DNA of 64,000 nt from Nosema muscidifuracis (taxonomy: Eukaryota > Microsporidia > Nosematidae): positions 126,501-190,500 of the forward strand of contig JAIOKI010000011.1 of assembly GCA_028335825.1 (NCBI GenBank), written 5' to 3'. Under the pieces are notes generated by a model that was not told the origin of the DNA, did not search any database, and saw only the letters and a program-made list of their open reading frames with translations. The translations under genes were made by a program, and so were the position numbers. Below, in pieces: positions 26,931-37,824 of the stretch (the stretch's first letter is position 1; the number at the start of each line of letters is the position of its first letter).

Positions 26931-27739
26931 TCCTTAGAATATTTTATATATTCTATTAAATCTTTCTCTATACAAATACCTTTAAGAATAAGCTCACTTA
27001 TCAATTTTGTAATAATTATATATTTCTTATCATTAGATACATCCCCAATAATAAATTGAATTCTTTCTAATAAAACTTCAAGGAATATTTTTTTTTCATA
27101 TTTTTGTACCCTGTAATCTCCAAGTAAATTAGTAGATACAGAAATACGTTTTAAAAGATCAGAATCTTTTATTATATAAGATACACCTATATTCTCTATA
27201 TTCTTATTTATATTATTCATTTCTTTTATATTTTCATTTAATATATCCCAGAATGACTCATTATATTCTATAAATGACTCTTTATTCATTTTGATATGTT
27301 TCAAAGCCTTTTTAGTAAATAATTTATATAAATTAATTTTAAGATTAGTATAAAAATATAGACAATTAATATTTGAATAATTATACTGGTTAATTTCTAA
27401 ATCAACCTTGTCTAAAAGAATAGCTACTCCTTTAATATATATTAGAGTTGTATGTTGAATAAAAATTTCATCATAGAATCTTCTACTTAAGAAGTCTTTA
27501 ATAAGATCTTCTATTTTAATAAAGTCATTTATATTAATTAATCTTTCTCCTGTTTTTATTATTAAATAATTTAAAAATGATTGTTCATATATTTTGTAAT
27601 ATTGTATATCTTTAGCATATACTTTATAAAATACTCTAGCTTGTTTAGTGTACATGTCTATATAATCATCTATGAATTCTATAGGAGAATTATACTTTTT
27701 ATCTACAATGTCTTGTTCAGGGATTGTGTAATAGTTCAT
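26921..27739 (-). CDS. Hypothetical helical protein (272 residues)
   Basis: A 272-residue, mostly helical soluble protein, isoleucine-, tyrosine- and lysine-rich, with no signal peptide, membrane segment or zinc motif. Expression is supported by TTTTCCCTTC a few bases before ATG. I recognise no family. Long amphipathic helices (for instance around LRRFYDEIFIQHTTLIY-like positions 90-110) could suit a subunit of a larger complex. The last codons belong to a 16-bp repeat that continues past the stop. Confidence 0.75.
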   Translation of the reverse strand: MNYYTIPEQDIVDKKYNSPIEFIDDYIDMYTKQARVFYKVYAKDIQYYKIYEQSFLNYLIIKTGERLININDFIKIEDLIKDFLSRRFYDEIFIQHTTLIYIKGVAILLDKVDLEINQYNYSNINCLYFYTNLKINLYKLFTKKALKHIKMNKESFIEYNESFWDILNENIKEMNNINKNIENIGVSYIIKDSDLLKRISVSTNLLGDYRVQKYEKKIFLEVLLERIQFIIGDVSNDKKYIIITKLISELILKGICIEKDLIEYIKYSKELI

Positions 27740-29590
27740 AAAAAAAGAAGGGAAAAATTATTTATAAAAATATTTGTTTAATGAATTACAATTTTATAAG
27801 ATAAAGTATTAAAGTGTGAATGTAAAAATAAGTATAAAATTGTGAGTGTAAAATAAAGATATAAAAATAAGTATAAAACTGTGATTATAAAAATAAGCAT
27901 AATAAAGATATTAAAATAAGTATAAAGCTGTGATTATAAAAATAAGCATAATAATTATTAACTAAAAAATCACATTCATTAATTTAGAAGACTGTATATT
28001 AAAATATTAATTAATATGTAGTATTAAAATATAGATTATTTTGAATTATTAAAGAGTGATTAAAAACTAAGAATAATCTTAGTTCGTCAATATGATTGTT
28101 ATTAGAGAATATGCCTTTTATTAAAAAAAAGTACTTAGTGATTTGCAATATATAAATTTATTTTTTGAAAGAAAGAAATATTGAATATAAAGCTAATTAA
28201 TATAACATATTTTTTTTAAATATACAATAAATAGTATCATTTTATCTATAAAAAAATATTGGTTTTTGAATAATAAGAAAATCAATAAAATATTCGGTGA
28301 TGATTATAGAATTTAATAAATATAATGAGATATTAGAAAAATCAATAAAATATTCGGTGATGATTATAGAATTTAATAAATATAATAAGATATCAATTAT
28401 GAAAATTAATAATGAGATATTAGAAAAATAAAAATTAATAATAAGATATTAATTATGAAAATAGTTATATTATTGTTCGATAACTTAATAACATTAAAAT
28501 AAAGAAAAAGCGTAAGTACGACCTGAAAGTAAATCATTAAAATCTCTTAAAAATAAGTATATAAAATTTTAAGAAGAGTATTTATAAATATCAATAACCA
28601 ATATAAAACGAGATAGATCTAAACAATCGCTTTGAGGTATTTTTTCAATCCAGAGTCTATAAGATGATTATAGAAAGATAAAATTTTAAGAGACTACAAG
28701 AGAAAAGAAAACACAAATAAGGCAAATCAAGGGACCAAACTTCAAAAATTAGGGATAGAAGATTTAACTATTAATATCACTTAAATTAATATTTTATTAT
28801 AACACCAAACAGTAAATCTATAAAAATAAGAATAAGCCATTTTATTCAATATAATTATTTTAAATTAATCTTTCTGAAACTGTATGATATTTTCTTAACT
28901 CAAAGACTAACATTAATTCTACTTTATAATTGATCTTCTTTCAATGTATAAAATAATTATATTTTTTATATAATATAAAATAGTCTTGTACTGTTTTATC
29001 ATCTATTTTGATATAAAAAAGAGGAGGTTGAATTTCATTAAAAATTCTTCTATCTAATTTGAAAATAGAGAGCATATATAAAAGAGTTTTATTATTCTTA
29101 AAATAGTCTCCTTTATTTAGATATAAAAAAAAGGAGGATGAATTTTATTAAAAAAATCTTCTATAAAATGTATAAGAATAAGTTTATTGAATATTATAAA
29201 ACAATTTAAAGATTGAAATAACAAGATTTTTTATTTTATTTATCTTCCATATTAATTATATAGAAGTTTCTTCTATATTTATATTTTAATTAATACAAAA
29301 TTGAGTCATGTTTAATTAAATTAGAATATAATTTGATGAAAATCATAAAATTATTTTTTAATTCGAATAATTTATATTCCAATATTATATCAGAATTTAC
29401 TTCTCGTATTCACTTATTTTTTTGGTATGTTTAATGAAATTTTTTACAATTAAATCTTCCAACTGTTATACTGGAATTTTATAATAGAAAGTCTAAAATA
29501 AATTCATGTAATAAAAATCTATTATAAAAGAAATATAATATCAAAATATTAGTATTTTTAATGAATATATTTGGATTTTAATTTCAACCC
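27740..29590. other. Gene-free spacer of 1.85 kb
   Basis: No gene is seen. It includes a TAAGTATAAAACTGTGATTA repeat near 27815-27955, a 60-bp duplication listed separately, and a less AT-rich part near 28500-28760. That part could host a small RNA, but no conserved RNA motif was recognised. TTTCAACCC at the right edge is the box of the next gene. Confidence 0.5.
28281..28386. repeat. 60-bp tandem duplication
   Basis: A block starting ATCAATAAAATATTCGGTGA occurs at 28281 and again at 28341 with near-perfect identity, indicating a recent duplication. Confidence 0.9.
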
Positions 29591-31573
29591 ATGAATATTT
29601 TTTATACATTATTAATATCATCTATTCCTGACGATATCAGACTAGAAACTTTTATAGCATCCAAACAGATAATAAAAAATAAATTTAGTAAAGGTGAAGT
29701 ACTTAAGATACCAATAGATAGAAAATATATTGTACACAGTATATTTATAAAAAAAGATATTATAGAACTATCTAGTACAATAAAAGATGAATGTAAGTCT
29801 TATTCTTATACTCTTAAAATATCAGATTATCTTAATAAAGATAGACAAATTAGTAAAAAACTTTTTATAGATATATTGAAAATATTTGGGAATAAAAAAG
29901 AATCTTTAGAAAAGTATTTACTAATTCATAATGAAGGAATAACACCAAAGATAAAAAATTATTTATTGACAGAATTTAAGAATATATCAAAAGATATACT
30001 AGACTGTAAAAAAATAACAAGGGATAAATTGAATTGTCAAGGTGTGAAGGAAGAATTAAATTGTCGAGGTGTAAAGGAAGAATTGAATTGTCAAGGTGTA
30101 AAGGATAAGTTAAATTGTCAAGGTGTAAAGGAAGAATTAGATTGTCAAAATAAATCAGAAAATAACTTAGCTCATGAAAATATAACAGAAAATAACTCAA
30201 CTAATAAAAATACAACAGAAAATAACTCAACTAATGAAAATACAACAGACGATAAAATAAATTGTCAAAATTTAACAGACGATAAATTAATTTATGAAAA
30301 TATAACAGACGATAAATTAAATAATAAAAATACAACAGAAGATAAATTAATTTATGAAAATATAATTGAAGATAATTACAATATTTTAGGAAAAATAGAA
30401 CAATCTAAATATAATTATGTAGGAAATTATTCTGATATGAAATTTTTGGGACTTAAATTATTGAGACATATGCAATATTTTTCATATTATATAAATATAA
30501 ATTTATCTGATCTACCTCTTAGAGAATTTATTGAAACTATTTTAATAGAAATAATCTATGCAAAGTTTTATCAAAATGAAGAAAATTTATTATTAGAATC
30601 ATATTTAATTGAATTTATAGTTTATGATAGTGATATAGGATTAAGTATGTTATACTATGATTTCTATGAAGATACAGTAGAAGACTTTTTTAATAAAAAA
30701 CGAAACGATAAGAAGTTCGTTATTAAAAGTAACGATAATATTTTTTTAGAAGATCTTTTAATTCAAATTAATTTAACAGGTATTTCTATAGGAGATATAA
30801 ATTTCAGTAGAAATAAGAAATACAAAAAAAATATTTTTTATATAGACTTCCAAATTTCGAATTATATATCTAATATTATTTCAGTATACAATGAAATGAT
30901 TAATTTTGAATATAAAGTCTGTTTCTTTATATTTAATAGTACGAAAAATACTGATATATTTGATAAAGTAATTAAAGAAATGGTAATTACAAGTTGTACT
31001 TCTCCTGACACTTTTATTTTTTACGTCGTAATACAAAATATGGGATTTATTACGAAAGAAAATCTTATTACGTTTTATAAAGAGAGACAGATTCCTGATT
31101 CAGTAGATATAGAAAATCTTATAAAAAATTTGAAATCTGAAATTAATGGGTTTATTAATAACGATATTTATAAATTATTTGTATTGGTATATTTTATTAA
31201 ATATACAAAGATAGTAGAAAAAGATCCTTCTATATATTCTATTCTACAAGAAGAAAAGTTTGTCAAGTATTTGTATCAAACTAAATTAAGATTATCTTCA
31301 TATGATGAGAGAGTTATAAGAAATAGGGATCCTTTTGTTAATGAAGTGTTTAATTCCGATTTATTCTATTTATTTGCTTATTCATTAAGTTATCAAAAGG
31401 TTTTAAATAATAGTAGAGATGATATACTTCAAAATATAACTGGATTATTTTTACTTATTTTTGATGGTAAAAATCTTGGAAAATGTCTTTCTACTAAACC
31501 CAATAAGGAAGCAGAAATTATTTTATATGATGTATCTGATCTTAATGAAATTTTTAATGATAAATTAAATTAA
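29591..31573 (+). CDS. Large orphan protein with coding minisatellites (660 residues)
   Basis: A 660-residue protein with no signal peptide and no clear membrane segment. Residues 1-140 form one domain. Residues 147-183 are four copies of a 9-residue unit (LNCQGVKEE). Residues 190-260 are about seven copies of a 10-residue asparagine/threonine-rich unit (NITENNSTNK type). The C-terminal 400 residues are helical and tyrosine/phenylalanine-rich. ACCC directly before ATG (TTTCAACCC) supports the start. I recognise no family. The repeats resemble low-complexity linkers that change length quickly in parasites. The C-terminal part looks like a helical-repeat or large complex subunit, but this is only an impression. 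Confidence 0.8.
   Translation: MNIFYTLLISSIPDDIRLETFIASKQIIKNKFSKGEVLKIPIDRKYIVHSIFIKKDIIELSSTIKDECKSYSYTLKISDYLNKDRQISKKLFIDILKIFGNKKESLEKYLLIHNEGITPKIKNYLLTEFKNISKDILDCKKITRDKLNCQGVKEELNCRGVKEELNCQGVKDKLNCQGVKEELDCQNKSENNLAHENITENNSTNKNTTENNSTNENTTDDKINCQNLTDDKLIYENITDDKLNNKNTTEDKLIYENIIEDNYNILGKIEQSKYNYVGNYSDMKFLGLKLLRHMQYFSYYININLSDLPLREFIETILIEIIYAKFYQNEENLLLESYLIEFIVYDSDIGLSMLYYDFYEDTVEDFFNKKRNDKKFVIKSNDNIFLEDLLIQINLTGISIGDINFSRNKKYKKNIFYIDFQISNYISNIISVYNEMINFEYKVCFFIFNSTKNTDIFDKVIKEMVITSCTSPDTFIFYVVIQNMGFITKENLITFYKERQIPDSVDIENLIKNLKSEINGFINNDIYKLFVLVYFIKYTKIVEKDPSIYSILQEEKFVKYLYQTKLRLSSYDERVIRNRDPFVNEVFNSDLFYLFAYSLSYQKVLNNSRDDILQNITGLFLLIFDGKNLGKCLSTKPNKEAEIILYDVSDLNEIFNDKLN
30029..30370 (+). 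repeat. In-frame 27-bp and 30-bp minisatellites
   Basis: Four 27-bp units (AATTGTCAAGGTGTAAAGGA core) are followed by about seven 30-bp units with GAAAATA.AACAGA cores. All unit lengths are multiples of three, so the reading frame is kept. Confidence 0.85.
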
Positions 31574-32027
31574 ATTTATTTAGTATGTAATTTATTAAGA
31601 TAAAATATTTAATGAGGATTTTCTAATTTAGATTTGTCTGTAGTAAATAAAATTTCTTGAAGGAGTTACTCTTTTATTAATTTATCTAAAATTAATATCT
31701 TTAAGATATACTTAAGATATAATTAAAATAAAATAAAGATATAATTAAAATATACTTAAGATATACTTAAATTTCTAAATATTTTTAAGATATACCTAAA
31801 ATTTATAATTAAAATAAAATATAATTAAAATATAACTAAAATATACTTAAGATAAAATTAAAATATTTTTATAATTTATAATTAAAATATACTTAAAATA
31901 TACCTAAAATAAAATAAAGATATTTTTATAATTTATAAATAAAATATACTTAAGATATACATAAGATATAATTATAACTCTAATTTTATACAGTATGTCA
32001 ATTTATTATATTCTAATAAAATTATTC
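31574..32027. repeat. Spacer of AAGATATACTTAA-type repeats
   Basis: Short, drifting copies of AAGATATACTTAAGATATA and TAATTAAAATA fill most of the gap between two convergent genes. No gene is present. Confidence 0.65.
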
Positions 32028-33197
32028 TTAAAATCTATTAATTAATTCTATACGATGTTTTAGACTAGGATGACTAAAATACATAAGATTATATAAATAT
32101 GAAGTATCATAATATGCATTATTTTTTATAGTCAACTTAATTAAACTAGAAATTAAATATTTTTTTTTATCATAATTTTCCATACTAAATTGATCAGCAT
32201 AAATTTCATCAATATTTGAATAAAAATTATTTATCATTTCTATATAAGGATTTATAGATATACTAAGAATAACAAATAGCATAATTAGATTATTTACATG
32301 TGTATTAGGATCATTATCTGTATTTGATATTTTTAATAACTTCTTATTAAAAATTATCATTAAGAATTCAATAATATACATAATTATACTTAATGATCTA
32401 CCTACTAACATTCTAAATAATATACTCTTATTAATTACATGACCTATCTCATGAAATAAAACAGCTGTAAATTCTTTAGTTGATAAAATTTTAAGAATAT
32501 CTCCCATAATAAAAATAGTAATCTTATCTAAAAAACCAACTACACCAACATTATAAATTTTACCACTCATCTTAAATACCATAACTTCATATTTATTAAC
32601 TAAAAGATAATTTGATATAACTGCAGGGATAATTTTATTATCAATTATATTTGATTGAGTCCTCCTCATTTTTAATAAATAATATATTCCTGAAGAAACA
32701 CCTACAAAAAAAGGCCATATAAATATTTTGTAATATTTATATTTAGTGTACAACTTAAAGAGAACTTTGTATGTTATAAAAGGTCCAAGAATAAAAAGAA
32801 TAATATTAAATCTATTCAAATTATAAGATATAATATATAAATATACAACTATAATAGGTCTATAAGATATAAACTTATTAACTAACCATTTCCATTTATC
32901 TTCTCCTGTATTATCTATTACATTATTAAGAATATTAAGATCTTCAGGAATATCTTGATCTTCTTTAATATCTTCTAATTTTTTATAATCTACTAATAAA
33001 ATAATAATAAAAAATAAGAAAATTTTTATGACATTTAAAATTACAGATTTCATATAAGATATTCTAATATCTGTTAGGTTATAACCTTTAAGATAATCAG
33101 GTGGAGTAATAATAGGTATTCTACAAAGTTCTACAAGAATAATCGAAAGATGTAATGATAATGAAGCATATACAAAATATTTAAAAAATTTATGCAT
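32028..33197 (-). CDS. STE24: CAAX prenyl protease Ste24 (M48A zinc metalloprotease)
   Basis: A 389-residue multi-pass membrane protein. The catalytic motif HEIGH (H249, E250, H253) and the third-ligand motif EIYAD (E331) give the M48 zinc site. Several hydrophobic helices surround it, including a long N-terminal set, as in Ste24, the ER enzyme that trims prenylated CAAX proteins and a-factor. The C-terminal KHRIELI phrase after HPS is also family-typical (SHP.L..R). The yeast enzyme is 453 residues. No ACCC box is found just upstream; only a T-rich stretch precedes ATG. The gene follows IMP4 on the same strand by 71 bp. Confidence 0.9.
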   Translation of the reverse strand: MHKFFKYFVYASLSLHLSIILVELCRIPIITPPDYLKGYNLTDIRISYMKSVILNVIKIFLFFIIILLVDYKKLEDIKEDQDIPEDLNILNNVIDNTGEDKWKWLVNKFISYRPIIVVYLYIISYNLNRFNIILFILGPFITYKVLFKLYTKYKYYKIFIWPFFVGVSSGIYYLLKMRRTQSNIIDNKIIPAVISNYLLVNKYEVMVFKMSGKIYNVGVVGFLDKITIFIMGDILKILSTKEFTAVLFHEIGHVINKSILFRMLVGRSLSIIMYIIEFLMIIFNKKLLKISNTDNDPNTHVNNLIMLFVILSISINPYIEMINNFYSNIDEIYADQFSMENYDKKKYLISSLIKLTIKNNAYYDTSYLYNLMYFSHPSLKHRIELINRF

Positions 33198-33268
33198 TTG
33201 TTTTTTTTTAAATAATAATTTTAAATTATAATTTGTTTATTAACAAACAAACTTTATTTAAATTTAAT

Positions 33269-34078
33269 TTATTCTTCTTCACTATCTTTTTCATCAATTT
33301 TATTATATATATTGCATTTATTTGAATTAACAAATGGTTTATAAATCCATTCTATTTCTCCTTCTTGATCAAAAGTTCCTTTTCTTATTTCATATAATTT
33401 TAGATCACAAGACATATCCAATTTTAATTCAATTCTTTTTCCTTTATTAATTAAATAATGTCTAAATCCAATTCTATCATTTATATTAGCTAATGTTAAT
33501 ATTCTTTTACTATTCTGATTTTTTGGTAACATTTTACCAAATAAATCTTTAAGATTTTCATTTAAATTATTTGTAATTAAATGACAATATTGACTTAAAT
33601 TAATTGTTCTATTAAGACTAAAATTTGAAATATTAAATTTAAAAGTATTACCATAAGGATAATTAGAAATTGTCATAGATGATGGCATACCTTTATTCTC
33701 AGATATTATTATTAGTGATGTATAATAATTTTTATGAAGTATATCATTAAGTTCTTCTTTAGTATTATTACCCCTCATAAAAAATAATCCATTAAAAATT
33801 AAAGAAAGATGTTTTGTAAATTCAATAAGTTTACTACTTGGTTTTTTACTAGTAGTAACTAATATTTTTGGATATTGAATTTCATTATCTATAACTTTTT
33901 GATCATAAATTATTTCTTCAAGTAAATTTTTACCCTCTTTACGTAAATCATAACTTAATTTAGATGTATCATCTAAATGATTAATAATTTTACTTTTTTT
34001 ATTTTCTATTTCTTGATTTTTATATTCTTCTTCTTTTCTCATTAAATATTCTCTTTTTTTTCTTAACTTATTCAGCAT
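33269..34078 (-). CDS. IMP4: U3 snoRNP protein Imp4 (Brix domain)
   Basis: A 269-residue protein matching Imp4 from end to end. The N-terminal basic helix is MLNKLRKKREYLMRK. The Brix domain begins PKILVTTSKKPSSKL and continues with FMRGN, then GMPSSMTISNYPYGNTFKF, NINDRIGFRHY and ELKLDMSCDLKLYEIRKGTF. It ends with the family's EIEWIYKPFV and a short acidic tail. Imp4 acts in the U3 processome at early 18S rRNA cleavage sites. Length is near the usual 290. TTTACCCCGTG precedes ATG by a few bases. Confidence 0.93.
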   Translation of the reverse strand: MLNKLRKKREYLMRKEEEYKNQEIENKKSKIINHLDDTSKLSYDLRKEGKNLLEEIIYDQKVIDNEIQYPKILVTTSKKPSSKLIEFTKHLSLIFNGLFFMRGNNTKEELNDILHKNYYTSLIIISENKGMPSSMTISNYPYGNTFKFNISNFSLNRTINLSQYCHLITNNLNENLKDLFGKMLPKNQNSKRILTLANINDRIGFRHYLINKGKRIELKLDMSCDLKLYEIRKGTFDQEGEIEWIYKPFVNSNKCNIYNKIDEKDSEEE

Positions 34079-34464
34079 AATTCACGGGGTAAATTTTTAA
34101 ATATAAAATATCTTAATAGAATAAGAAAATATTCATTTTATTGAAAATATCTAAAAATAAAATATCTCAATAGAATAAGAAAATTTCTAAATGTAAAAAT
34201 GAAACTTTATGATAGAAAATATCTTAATAGAATAAGAAAATCTTCTAAATGTAAAAGATAAGTATTAGAATAAAAAAAACTTCTAAAAATGAAAATCTTC
34301 TAAAAATAAAATATCTTAATAGAATAAGAAAATCTTAATTTTTAAACATATCTTAATAGAATAAAAAATCTCCATTATATAAATCAACATGATAATATAT
34401 TTAAAATCTCCATTATATAAAAAATCTCTATAATAGTAAATTAATAAAATCTATCAAAATATCC
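34079..34464. repeat. Spacer with AAAATATCTTAATAGAATAA repeats
   Basis: About seven drifting copies of ATCTTAATAGAATAAGAAAA with AAATGTAAAA linkers fill the gap. No gene is seen. Confidence 0.7.
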
Positions 34465-35274
34465 TCATTTTAAATTTTTAAAATAATTTGGTAAAATTCT
34501 TTTTAAATATTTCAATTCTTTATATTTTTCAATAAATATTAATGATTCCTCATCAAGATCAAAATTATTGAAAACTTTTTTACTCAATTCAATAATTTTT
34601 TTAAGATCCTTCTTATCAATATTTAAATCTGTACATGTATCTTCAACTTCTAAATCTAAATTATCTTCATTCTCTTGATTATCATCCATCTCTACATCAT
34701 AAATAGGTTCAAATTCAATATTCTTACTTGGTAAGGAATTATAAATTTTACTAGGAGTCTCTTCATTCATCATAAGTAAACTATAATTATTAATTCTTAA
34801 TAAAGAATTATCCCCATTATATTTAAATTCTCTTAATTTCTCTGTTATTAATCTATCAATAGAAGTGGGTTTATTTCGTATATCATAAAAATTACTCTGC
34901 ATCAGATAATTATAAAACTGTGACACAGTATAGTTCATATCACTAAATATAGAAAGAAGTGGTGAAGAAAGAGAATTAATAAATTTTGTAGTGTCGTAGT
35001 CTATTTCTTTATAAGTACCTGTTTCATTAATATTTGCTAATATTAAAGATTTACAAAGATCACGAACATTAAAATTAGTGAACTCTAAAATTAAATTTCT
35101 GGTTTTTAGTTTAATTTTTAGAAAAAAACGATCTTCATCATTCTTTGTTTGTAGAGATTGTACATCAGTAAGTAAAATTGATTCTTGTATGGATTCATTT
35201 TTTATACTTAATTTTTTGTGTTTTATTTCTATAAAAACTTGTTGATTATCAATTTTTGCTTTGATACCATCCAT
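34465..35274 (-). CDS. Probable TFIIH subunit Tfb1 (p62)
   Basis: A 269-residue protein. The N-terminal 90 residues look like a PH-type beta-sandwich plus helix (LLTDVQSLQTKNDEDRFFLK is within it), as in Tfb1/p62. A BSD-like segment follows: LSIFSDMNYTVSQFYNYLMQ then SNFYDIRNK, resembling p62's [20 protein letters not shown]. An acidic stretch (about 195-215) and a C-terminal helix complete it. Tfb1 is a core TFIIH scaffold that binds activators and XPC. Yeast Tfb1 is 642 residues, so much would be lost here. TTTACCCT directly precedes ATG. The call is tentative; Pob3- or Vps36-like PH proteins are alternatives. Rad3 in the same window is a partner, though adjacency is not evidence. Confidence 0.55.
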   Translation of the reverse strand: MDGIKAKIDNQQVFIEIKHKKLSIKNESIQESILLTDVQSLQTKNDEDRFFLKIKLKTRNLILEFTNFNVRDLCKSLILANINETGTYKEIDYDTTKFINSLSSPLLSIFSDMNYTVSQFYNYLMQSNFYDIRNKPTSIDRLITEKLREFKYNGDNSLLRINNYSLLMMNEETPSKIYNSLPSKNIEFEPIYDVEMDDNQENEDNLDLEVEDTCTDLNIDKKDLKKIIELSKKVFNNFDLDEESLIFIEKYKELKYLKRILPNYFKNLK

Positions 35275-35519
35275 AGGGTAAATTTTTTAAGAATTAAATC
35301 ATAATTATTTATTTTAACAAGAAAAAAGAGGTGTATTTTCATGTACATAATAAGAATAGATTAAGATAATAAGAATAAATTTATAATAGTTTCATAAATA
35401 ATAAGAATAGATTAAGATAATTAAATAATAAGAGTAAATTTATTATAGTTTCATAAAATAATTTACATAAACCTATAATAATAACAAATAATTTAAATAA
35501 ATTTATAGAAAATTTTAAT

Positions 35520-35849
35520 TTAATTATCTTCAGCTACATTCATATATCTGAATTCAAATCCATTCTTACTATCACCATATACTTTAATAAAAGCACTTAA
35601 TCTTTTAGCATGAAGGAATCTTCTGATGACATTTTTTAATCCTTGCTTAGTGATAATATTACTGTTAACATTTACTATCACATTATTATCCTTACAAGTA
35701 ACTTCCAATAATTTCTCCTTTTTACCTGTGTATGTCTTTATCTTCTCATATAAATGATTCTGTAAATCTGATGGTGTAAGTAAATTGTCAGAAGCAGGAT
35801 GGGTGCAATCTATGCTGTATTCTCTTTTTTCAGAGTTCTCTTTAGACAT
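35520..35849 (-). CDS. RPL22: Ribosomal protein eL22
   Basis: A 109-residue large-subunit ribosomal protein. [16 protein letters not shown] matches the eL22 start [33 protein letters not shown] and [20 protein letters not shown] match the central and final strands (KRYLKYLTKKYL, LRDWLRVVA..K..YELRYF). Length is close to the usual 115-125. Sense TTCCCCCTTCAA precedes ATG, one of the strongest CCC boxes in the window, fitting a highly expressed gene. Confidence 0.93.
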   Translation of the reverse strand: MSKENSEKREYSIDCTHPASDNLLTPSDLQNHLYEKIKTYTGKKEKLLEVTCKDNNVIVNVNSNIITKQGLKNVIRRFLHAKRLSAFIKVYGDSKNGFEFRYMNVAEDN

Positions 35850-36281
35850 TTGAAGGGGGAAAATTATTTTTTTTAAAAAAATTTAATGGGCTAAAAAATT
35901 ATAACGGGGAGAATTATAAAAGTGTAAAGATAATTGAACAAAATATTAAAAAACATTAATCTAATAATAACATAATTTATTGGATTAACATAAATTTGAT
36001 AATAAAACAGTATATTTAATTATAAATCTGATAATGAACAAGAGTCTATTTAACAAACATAAATTTGATAATAAAACATTCTATTTAATTATAAATCAAA
36101 TAATAAATAACAGTATATTTAATTATAAATTTGATAATAAAAAACAGTCTATTTAATTATAAATCTGATAATAAAACAATCTATTTAAAAACATATACTT
36201 ATTATCTCTATAACTTTTCTATCTGATGATGCAATATAATTCTCCTTATTTTATATATAAATAAAGGAAATCTACCCCATT
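35850..36281. repeat. Spacer with TTAATTATAAATCTGATAAT repeats
   Basis: Six to seven copies of TTAATTATAAATYTGATAAT with AAAACAGTCTATT tails occur at about 35 bp spacing from 35960 to 36190. The right end carries the box of the next gene. Confidence 0.75.
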
Positions 36282-36890
36282 ATGAATTTTATTTTAACAG
36301 AAGATTTTAAAACTGAATTATTAAAACTGTTAAGTCCTTATGATGGTCATATTTTAAATTTAATGATAGCTGGTGGATCTTTATTAGATGTATTAGATAA
36401 TCCAAAATTTAAAGATTTAAATACTTCAAAATGGAAGATATGGTACGCAGACGAAAGATGTCATCCATCACATTTAAATTACACAGGATCTTTAAGATTT
36501 TTAAATAATATCACACCTGAAAAAGTTAACAGAATTCAATACGATGCTTTAGATCCAGTAAAAGAATATGAAAACACTTTAGAAAAGATTGATGTTTGTT
36601 TGTTGGGAATAGGAAATGATGGACATATTTGTTCTTTATTTCCTGATTTAAATTATTTAGATTCTACTGATAATGTTATTAAAGTATTCAATCCTACTGT
36701 AATTTCACCATACAGGATAACTGTCACTCTTAATTTTCTAAATACGATGGTAGATAATTTGTATTTTGTTATTCCTCCTGGATCTGATGGAAAAATAAAA
36801 CATATTGTAAAACCTCATGAAAGAATATGTAAGAGATTAAAAAAAGAATATGTCTCTATAATTGACAAAAGATTTAATATTGAAAATTAA
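36282..36890 (+). CDS. PGL: 6-phosphogluconolactonase
   Basis: A 202-residue enzyme hydrolysing 6-phosphogluconolactone to 6-phosphogluconate, the second step of the oxidative pentose phosphate pathway. Visible motifs are AGGSLL (30-35), WYADERCHPSHLNY (54-67) and LLGIGNDGHICSLFP (107-121), all family signatures, plus a TV..NFL stretch. Length is somewhat shorter than the usual 230-260. TCTACCCCATT is directly before ATG. With transketolase it points to NADPH and ribose phosphate supply. Confidence 0.95.
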   Translation: MNFILTEDFKTELLKLLSPYDGHILNLMIAGGSLLDVLDNPKFKDLNTSKWKIWYADERCHPSHLNYTGSLRFLNNITPEKVNRIQYDALDPVKEYENTLEKIDVCLLGIGNDGHICSLFPDLNYLDSTDNVIKVFNPTVISPYRITVTLNFLNTMVDNLYFVIPPGSDGKIKHIVKPHERICKRLKKEYVSIIDKRFNIEN

Positions 36891-37209
36891 ATCAAGTTTT
36901 CTTAATTATATTTTTAAAATGAATTTTATCTTTTTATAGTAGCTATTAGTTGATTTTACATTAACAAATTTAATTTCTTTTTCTATAAGAAATATTTTAT
37001 CTTAAAAATGTGGTTTAATAATCATGATCTTATAATATGCATGTAGTCTTTTTTTATAAAAATTAGTTTATCATGAAAATATCCATATAATCTTTTTCTA
37101 TAAAAAATATTTTATCATGAAAATATGCATATGATCTTTTTTTATAAAAAATATTTTATCTTGAAAATATGCTATGGTTTTATTTTTCTCTTCTTTTTAA
37201 CCCCTAAAA
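36891..37209. repeat. Spacer with TTTTTTATAAAAAATATTTT repeats
   Basis: About four copies of a unit of roughly 46 bp (TTTTATCATGAAAATATGCA core) lie at 36970-37170. The right end has TTTTTAACCCCTAAAA, the box of the p24 gene. Confidence 0.75.
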
Positions 37210-37800
37210 ATGTATTTTCTTTTTTATTTAGCTTGTGTTTTTTCTAAAATGTTAGTTAAGGTTGAACCACACAAAATTACTACAATTGATTTCCCTTTAC
37301 CAGCAGATAGTAGTGATCTTACTATTTCTTTGTTTAATGTATATCCTGAACAGGAAATAAGATACAAAGTTTTAAAAGATACTGATTTTTCAGGAAATTT
37401 GGATGATATTGAAGACTTCGAATCTTTTGTTGTATTAGAAAAAGATGTAATTAAGAAATTTAGTGAAAATGGAAATTACAAATTATTATTATTAAACACA
37501 GGTACTGAAATTACTTTAGTAAGTTTAGTGTCTTATGTTAATAAAACTATGGGAAATGAAGATAATGATGTAAAAACTTTGAAAAAGCTTTTAACTGATA
37601 TTGAAACAAGATTAACAAATTTATATAATGTAAATTTAAGACTTAAAGGTGCTCAGGATAAACATATTAGCGAAGCTCATCGTAAAATCAAAGGACTTTA
37701 CGTTTTGTGTATTATTCCAGTAGTTTATATATTAGTAGGTCTTGCTAAAGTAAGAGCAGTTAAAATGATGTTTGCTCCTAAAAAAGGTATTAAACCCTAA
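37210..37800 (+). CDS. p24/emp24 family cargo receptor of ER-Golgi vesicles
   Basis: A 196-residue type I membrane protein. A hydrophobic N-terminus (MYFLFYLACVFSKM) serves as signal peptide. A beta-rich luminal GOLD-like domain follows (about 20-115), then a coiled coil (TDIETRLTNLYNVNLRLKGA is in it), a transmembrane helix (about 163-185) and a short cytosolic tail. The tail MMFAPKKGIKP has the aromatic plus dilysine layout typical of p24 proteins, used for COPII and COPI sorting. Size fits the family's 195-230. AACCCCTAAAA precedes ATG. The specific p24 subfamily cannot be told. Confidence 0.8.
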   Translation: MYFLFYLACVFSKMLVKVEPHKITTIDFPLPADSSDLTISLFNVYPEQEIRYKVLKDTDFSGNLDDIEDFESFVVLEKDVIKKFSENGNYKLLLLNTGTEITLVSLVSYVNKTMGNEDNDVKTLKKLLTDIETRLTNLYNVNLRLKGAQDKHISEAHRKIKGLYVLCIIPVVYILVGLAKVRAVKMMFAPKKGIKP

Positions 37801-37824
37801 ATAAAATGATTTTTAATAAAAAAT

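Noticed and set aside
28500-28760. Possible small nuclear RNA (an ATCGCTTTGAGG string faintly like a U2 start)
   Set aside because: No branch-site-pairing GTAGTA motif, Sm site or stem order could be found; the likeness is too short.
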